64,000 bases of DNA, from contig NC_088340.1 in the NCBI RefSeq assembly GCF_036884655.1, positions 25,208,501 to 25,272,500 of the forward strand. The letters are read 5' to 3'. This document shows, piece by piece, positions 58,228 to 64,000 of the stretch. The translations under genes were made by a program, and so were the position numbers. The DNA is from Musa acuminata AAA Group. Taxonomy: Eukaryota > Streptophyta > Magnoliopsida > Zingiberales > Musaceae. The notes below the pieces were generated by a model. That model worked only from the letters and a program-made list of their open reading frames with translations, did not search any database and was not told the DNA's origin. Within the stretch, counting starts at the first letter, position 1. Each line of letters begins with the position of its first letter.

Positions 58228-59172
58228 TCAAGTAATTTCAAAATAATTCAAGAGAGTTGAGTTACTTACCTTGTAGTCGAAGCCCGTCAAAGCCCAATTC
58301 GCCGTTTCATTTTTGGAAGTTCTTGATTCATCCTTGGATGCCTTCCTTTTCTTTGGCCTCTTCCTCCGTTCAAGTTCATTATTTATTTTAGATTTTTGTT
58401 TAATGAACTTATTAAGAGTTAGTGTTCGAAGTTCAAGTTCATCATTATCCTCATCACTTGAGTCATCGCTCAAGTGGTATTCATTTGTCCGGAGTTCCAA
58501 ATCCTTCCTATTCTTTGGAAGGTGGTTCAAGTGTTCATTGTGTTCATCATGTGCATTGCGCACCATTTCATATGTCATCAATGAGCCGATAAGTTCTTCA
58601 AGTGGAAAAATATTTAAATCTTTTGTTTCTTGTATTGTCGTTACTTTTGATTCCTAAGCTTTAGAAAGTGATCGTAAAACTTTACTAACAAGTTCAAAAT
58701 TCGAGAAACATTTGCCAAGAGCTTATAAACCATTGACGACATCTGTAAAACGGGTGTACATGTCAACAATGGTTTCGCTCGGCTTCATTTGAAAAAGCTC
58801 GAAATCATGCATTAAAATGTTAACTTTCGAGTCTTTGACTCTACTAGTTCCCTCGTGCGTGATTTCAAGTGTTTGCCAAATATCAAAAGCCTTTTCGCAT
58901 GTAGAAATCCGATTGAACTCATTTTTGTCCAAAGCGCAAAATAAGGCATTCATAGCCTTTGCGTTTAAAAAAAAATACATCTTCTCCAAATCCGACCATT
59001 CGTTCATCGGTTTAGAGGGAAGTTGAAAATCATTTTCAATGATATTCCATAAATCTAAATTCATAGAAATCAAGAAAACTCTCATTCGAGTTTTCCAATA
59101 AGTGTAGTCCAATCCGTTAAACAACGGTGGAAGAACAACCGAAAAGCCCTCTTGAAAGCCATGAAGAGCCAT
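58228..59172 (-). pseudogene. S8 gag
   Basis: The best N-terminal half of this family: 149 open residues from MALHGFQEGFSVVLPPLF (ATG at 59170-59172) with the intact FNGLDYTYWKTRMRVFL block, KNEFNRISTCEKAFDIW and FELFQMKPSETIVDMYTRF. A stop at 58723 follows, then one more before the 117-residue C-terminal piece (58228-58581) with MTYEMVRNAHDEH, LPKNRKDLELRTNE and DDSSDEDNDE. It ends YFEIT at the same place as S4, S5 and S6. No zinc knuckle remains; a Lys/Arg-rich stretch occupies that position. Confidence 0.85.
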
Positions 59173-59207
59173 TTCTCTCGGGTGTAAATCCGAAATGAGA
59201 AATACCG

Positions 59208-59220
59208 GGCTCTGATACCA
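59208..59220 (-). other. S8 primer-binding site
   Basis: Minus strand TGGTATCAGAGCC, two bases from the LTR. Confidence 0.88.
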
Positions 59221-59222
59221 AT

Positions 59223-60811
59223 TGTTAGGATCGGAGCGGCACTAAGACGGGGGGGTGAATTAGTGCAGCGGATTAAAACGTCGGTTTTGACAAAATCTTT
59301 CGTACGATAAAAAATCGAACTTGAAAAGCTTAATAACTTAGAAGCATATGGAAGTGTAGTGACTAAGTAAAGTAGTTTGCAGTATGTAAATGGCAAGAAT
59401 AAAATGCAAACTAGAGAAGACGGTAGTTTATAGTGGTTCGGTCAATCGTGACCTACATCCACTCCTCCGATTCCTCTTCCGTCGAGGCCACCGGCATCCA
59501 CTAATGATCTTCCTTTACTAGGCGAAGATCAACCTCCTTCTTACACCCCTCTTACAACCTCTTACAACCTCTTATAAGTGGTTCACCCTTTTACAAAGAT
59601 TTCAATGAAAAAAAAGGAGGTGAACACTCAAGCTATTGAAAACAAGACCTTTCCTAAAGCTTTTCTCAACTTCTAGCTTCTCAAAAGGTTCTTATCTCAG
59701 CTGAGGTTTGAGGGGTATTTATAGGCCTCAAGAAGATTCAAATTTGGGCTCCAAAATTTGAATTCTCTTTGGTTCCCGATGCTGGCGGTGCCACCGCCTG
59801 TCAGTGGCGGTACCACCGCCTGTCAGTGGCGGTACCACCGCCTGTCAATTTCTGACACAGACAGTGGACTAGCGGTGCCACCGCCCAGTCTAGGTGGTGC
59901 CACCGCCTAGGCCAATTCAGCTCACTGGTTGGGCTCCAAACTTGGCCCAAACCAGTCCGAACTCGGGCCCAATTGGCCCCTACTTGGGTTATAGGATTAA
60001 CACCTAATCCTAACCCTAATTAACGTGCTAACTATGAATTTAAAGACATTTTCTAAGCTATTACAAAGTCCATAAGTCAAGACTTCTTCTGGCGAGCTTC
60101 CGGTGAACTTCCGACGGCCTTCCGATAAACTCTCGGAAACCATTCTGCGGACTCCCGGTAAGCTCCTAGACTTCACGATTTGATCTTGGCGAATTCGAAT
60201 GAGTTTCTTCGGCAAGCTCCGATCTTTCTCAGTGAGCTCCGTGAACTTCCAACGAACCTTCCGGCGAGCTTCCGAAAAACCCTTCGGCAAGCTCCCTACT
60301 CATTCTCGGCTAGTTCCGGCAGCATTCCCGACGAACCTTCGGACTTCCGTCGAACTCTTGAACTCGCAACAAATCCTTCGCGCTTGACTCCGATACTTTA
60401 TTTCACTTTATGTCTTCATCGTTATCGTAGTTAATCCTGCACACATAAGCTAAAACTCTACTCCGATCTAGACAATTATTACAAAGCGAATTGACATTCT
60501 GTTGCCCGGCACGTCATTGGTTGGCGCTTCGTCCGATTCTTCGGCGCATCGTCCTCTCTTGCGGCTTGTTGCCCAATCGGTGGTTGACCTCCACAACCCC
60601 GATATCCTTGGCGCAATTCCGCTCTTGGCCCGATGCCCGACGTCCGAAGCCTTCTGCCATCCAATATCCTAATGTGATCTCCTCCGGCGCAACGTCAATT
60701 CCTCCTACGTTAACTGTCTAATCCTGATCGAGTAGACCTGCATCACTCAAAATACTTTTAAACATCTAAACACAATCAATAAGTTTCATAATCAAAATTC
60801 GAGATTCAACA
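59223..60811 (-). repeat. S8 5' LTR (1589 bp)
   Basis: Plus strand starts TGTTAGGATCGGAG and ends GATTCAACA. TATA box 59716-59723. GGCGGTACCACCGCC units at 59783-59912. It differs from the 3' LTR mainly by unit-number changes in the palindromic cluster and by scattered substitutions. Confidence 0.92.
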
Positions 60812-61425
60812 TTAACTACGATAGCAGTAAGACATAAAGCAGGTATTGTGCCAGAGTCAAGATCGAGGTCTCATTGGGAGTTCTAGAGTTCGACGGAAGT
60901 CCCGATGTTCATCGGAAGTTTTGCCGGAACCAACCGAGAAGTCCAGGAGCTTGCCAAAGAAGCTCGTCGGAACATGCCAAGAAGATCATCATAAAGTCTA
61001 GGAGCTTGCCGGGAGTCCGCCGGAACATTGCCAAGAGTTCGTCGGATGTTCACCGGAAGTACACCGGAAGCTCGCCGAAGAGCAATTGACGCACCGGAAC
61101 AAGAAACACTATAAAATATGTCTTAATTATCATAGTTAGAGTGTAAGTTAAGTTAGGATTGAGAGGTGATCCCACTAACTTAATTAGGGGCCAACTAAGC
61201 CCTTAATAGGGTTGAATTGGGCCGAATTGAGCACCCAATTCAGCCCCTGAAAACATGGCCGGTGATGGCATCGTCGGGAAGGCGGTGCCCCTGGATTTCT
61301 GAGCGGTGGTACCACCCCTGTTCGGCAATGATACCTCCTTGTGTTAGATCAACGATGGTAGTACTGCCCAGTAATGGCGATGGTACCGCTAGTACCTCAG
61401 ATTCTAGGGTTGTGACACTTTTTGG

Positions 61426-63329
61426 TGTTGAATCTCGTATTTTGATGATGAAACCACTTGATATGTGTTTATGTTTTAATCTGCGTTTTGAGTGACGCAA
61501 GATGCTCCGATTAGGATGAGATAATTAAAGCAGAAAAAATCGTGTTGTGCTGGAGGAACATGTCAGAAGATTGGACGTCGGGCCGGTGGATCGGTCGACG
61601 TATCGACAGAAGGCTTCGGGTCGTGGACTCGGGCATCGGGCCAAGAAGAGCGGGTATTGTGCCAAGGATATCGGAGTTGTAGAGTCAACTGGCCGATTGG
61701 GCAATAGGCCGCAGGAGAGGACGATGCGCCGAAGAATCGGACGAAGCGTCGAGGGACCAATGGCATGCCGGACAACTTGGTTAATTGCTTAGGATTAATT
61801 GTCTCGATTGAAGTTTTGTTTTACATGTGCAGGATTAACTACAATGGAAGTAAGACATGCAGCAGGAGTTGCGTCGGAGTCAAGATTATGATCACGTTGG
61901 GAGTTCGACAGTTCGACGGAAGTCTGGATGGTCGTCGGAGGTTTTACGGGAACAAATCTGAGAAGTCCAGGAGCTTGCCAAAAGAAGCTCATCGGAACTC
62001 ACCAAGTAGATCGTCGCAAGTCCAGGAGTTTGCCGGAAGTCCGCAGGAGCATCACTGAGGGTTCATCGGATGATCGACGGAAGTTCGCCGGAAGCTCGCT
62101 GGAAGAAGCGATTGACGCACCGGAAGCAAGCTATAGTAAATGTCTTAAGAAATTCATAGTTGGCATGATGATTAAGTTAGAAATGGGAGGTGATCCCATT
62201 AACTTAATCTTGGGGCAATTGGGCCCTTGATAGACCCAAATTGGGCCGAATGGATCAGCCCATTCGGACCCAGATTTCTTGGCCAAAGGTGGCACCGCCT
62301 GGGTCGGTGGTGGCACCACCCAGGGCTCAGTCTCCGATCTCTAGCTGGGCAGTGCAACCGCCTCTAACAGAGGTGCAACCGCTTGAGCTCGGTCTCCGAG
62401 CTTTGGCTGGGCGGTGCAACCGCCCCAGTCAAGCAGTGGCACCGCTTGAGCTCGGTCTCCGAGTTCTGGCAGGAGGTGCAACCACCCCTGACAAGAGGTG
62501 GCACTGCCCAGAGGCTTAGTCTTCGAGCTTTGCCAAACGGTGCAACCGTCAGACCCCGAAATTTTGGGAATTGATAGTTTTGAGCTTGGAATTCAAATTG
62601 GGTTAGGGCCTATAAATACCCCACCCTTTCAGCAATGATAGAGGAACAAAAAACCACCGAAATCCTGATCTTACTCTGTGATTTTTAAAGCTAAAAAGTG
62701 TTGTATGAGTTAGAAGTTCTCCTCCTCTTTTTTTCTAAGTTCTGATCTTTCAAGAGAGGAGAGAAAATTCTGTTAGGGTTGTCTCCTAAGCCCATCAAAA
62801 GGAGTGAAACTATAAAAGGGTGGTTGGCCTTCGCCTATTGAAGGAAGGCCTCTAGTGGACGTCGGTGACCTCGTCGGTGGAGGAAGCCAGAAGTGGATGT
62901 AGGTCAAGATTGACCGAACCACTTTAAAATCATAGTGCTCTCTGGTTTGCATTTACTTTGAGCATATTATCTTTACTGCTAACCTCCTCAATAGCTTACT
63001 GCCTTCTGCGCTTTTACGATCGTGTTTCAAAGTTCAGTATTTTCTGAATCGATGTTTAGACGTAAATCAGTTTTATCATACAAACATCATATTTCAGTTT
63101 GCGCTTACATTCTGATTTCCATCATAACTGCAAACTGCCTTTATAGAGTCGCTTTAACTGCATCTTGCTTGATCACAAGTTAAAGTGATTTACGAATCAA
63201 CTTTTCTACCGAAATCACTCTTATCGAACGAACGCAGTTTTAATCGTTGAAAGTTTTCCGCTGCAATAATTCACACCCCCCCCCCCCTCCCCCCCCCCCC
63301 CCCCCCTCTTAGTGCTCTTGATCCGAACA
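61426..63329 (+). repeat. S9: solo S LTR in S7 (1904 bp)
   Basis: Starts TGTTGAATCTCG and ends TTGATCCGAACA. TSD TTTGG at 61421-61425 and 63330-63334. Palindromic unit cluster about 62288-62555, TATA box 62611-62618, and an unusually long C-tract (about 63275-63306) near the end. Same LTR subtype as the solo at 16996. Confidence 0.92.
62611..62618 (+). promoter_or_regulatory. TATA box of S9
   Basis: TATAAATA within GCCTATAAATACCCC, some 55 bases downstream of the palindromic cluster. Confidence 0.7.
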
Positions 63330-63785
63330 TTTGGCTCCAATTTTGAAGCCATTGGGGCCTATAAAAACCCTACCCTTTTCTGCATGAAACGACACAAAAG
63401 TATTGGCTTAATCTTGAAGTCTTGAGTCATAAAAGTGTTGTAAAAGTTAGAGTTCGCCTCTTTCATCTCTTAGCCTTGTAACCATCCAAGAAATAGGAGT
63501 GAGACTTGTAAGGGTTGTCTCCTAAACTCGAGAAGAGAAAGTACTGTAAAGAGGTGTTCGGTCTTCACCTATTGAAGGAAGACCTTTGGTGGACGTCGGT
63601 GACCTCGTAGGAGGAGGAATACGAAAGCTTTCAAGTTCAACTTCTCTCCAAAATAAATTGAATCGAAACCATTTTTGTCAGAATCAGTTTTAAATGAAAT
63701 GAATATTTTTCAGAAATTGCGAAAGTTTTCTGCTGCACTAATTCACCCCCCCCCTCTTAGTGCCGCTCTTGATCCTAACACATAG

Positions 63786-64000
63786 ACATCATTGTCAAAA
63801 GGTTTGACATGAAAAATCTAAGAGAGATCTTATACCGATGAGACATGGGATATCACTTTCTAGGAGAATGTCCCCAAAGACTCTTGAAAAAATGATGAAC
63901 ATGGATAGGATATCCTATGCCTCAGTAATAGGGTCTATCATGTATGCCATGCTATGTACCAGGCCTAATATAGTGCATGCTTTGAGTGTCACGAGCATGT
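63786..64000 (+). pseudogene. B2 pol, RT continuation
   Basis: Copia RT resumes in phase after S7 (VKRFDMKN, then frameshifted pieces including SIMYAMLCTR-like coding). Several frameshifts and stops. Runs off the right edge. Confidence 0.75.

Larger units (their letters stand above)
54116..60811 (-). mobile_element. S8: complete gag-only Sirevirus-like element
   Basis: 6696 bases, minus-oriented, TSD TTAAC at 54111-54115 and 60812-60816. In sense order: 5' LTR 59223-60811, primer site, gag, AT-rich interior, polypurine tract, 3' LTR 54116-55724. Inserted in S7. No pol. Confidence 0.94.
54032..63780 (+). mobile_element. S7: solo S LTR split by S8 and S9
   Basis: LTR pieces 54032-54115, 60817-61425 and 63335-63780. 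Together they start TGTTGAATCTCGG and end TTGATCCTAACA. TSD CATAG at 54027-54031 and 63781-63785 in the copia RT. TATA box variant TATAAAAA at 63360-63367. With no gag or primer site of its own, it is a solo LTR of about 1.14 kb net. Confidence 0.9.

Overview
The window looks like nuclear DNA of a monocot plant. It holds one intact-looking, intronless, GC-rich host gene (an MCTP-family membrane protein, 20081-23023, minus strand) in a gene-poor block made almost entirely of LTR retrotransposons inserted into one another. The GC-rich third codon positions and the LTR sequence types would fit a commelinid such as a Musaceae or other Zingiberales species. The species is a guess and was not checked.

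Element names used below. G1 and G2 are decayed Ty3/gypsy elements. B1 and B2 are copies of a decayed Ty1/copia family. The S elements are one family of Sirevirus-like elements that keep LTRs, a tRNA-Met-type primer site, a gag gene and a polypurine tract, but carry an AT-rich non-coding stretch where pol should be. Almost every junction can be resolved to the base from 5-bp target-site duplications (TSDs).

Left part, 1-19000. S0 (5' LTR 427-1703) sits in G1. G1 runs 1704-2553, 15428-16995 and 18913 to about 18990. It was hit by G2 (2554-15422, TSD ACTAG) and by a solo S LTR (16996-18907, TSD GTTGA). G2 was hit by S1 (6177-13001, TSD AGTAG). The 3' LTR of S1 was hit by a 528-bp TRIM (6743-7270). 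In the three host reading frames the codon phase is restored exactly when the insert and one TSD are removed.

Middle part, 19000-24460. This is the only host-gene island: the MCTP gene with a TA microsatellite beyond its 3' end and a GA/CT tract in its 5' flank.

Right part, 24460-64000. Copia B1 (minus, 24460-26054) abuts S2 (5' LTR 26055-27346), which abuts an S LTR piece, S3 (27477-28261). Copia B2 (plus) starts at 28262 and appears to run to the right edge of the window. It is interrupted by a solo B LTR (28291-29787, TSD CCAAT), by a large S complex (33043-50422: S4 minus, S5 plus, and complete S6 at 38664-47565 with TSD TTCTT), and by a solo S LTR, S7 (54032-63780, TSD CATAG). S7 itself contains complete S8 (54116-60811, TSD TTAAC) and solo S9 (61426-63329, TSD TTTGG).

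The point most worth following up is the S family. Its copies have no pol, their gag ends at the same place, and the zinc knuckle is missing in every copy. Even so, the two 2.6-kb LTRs of S6 differ at only about ten sites plus a G-run, so the family moved recently and must use proteins from another element.
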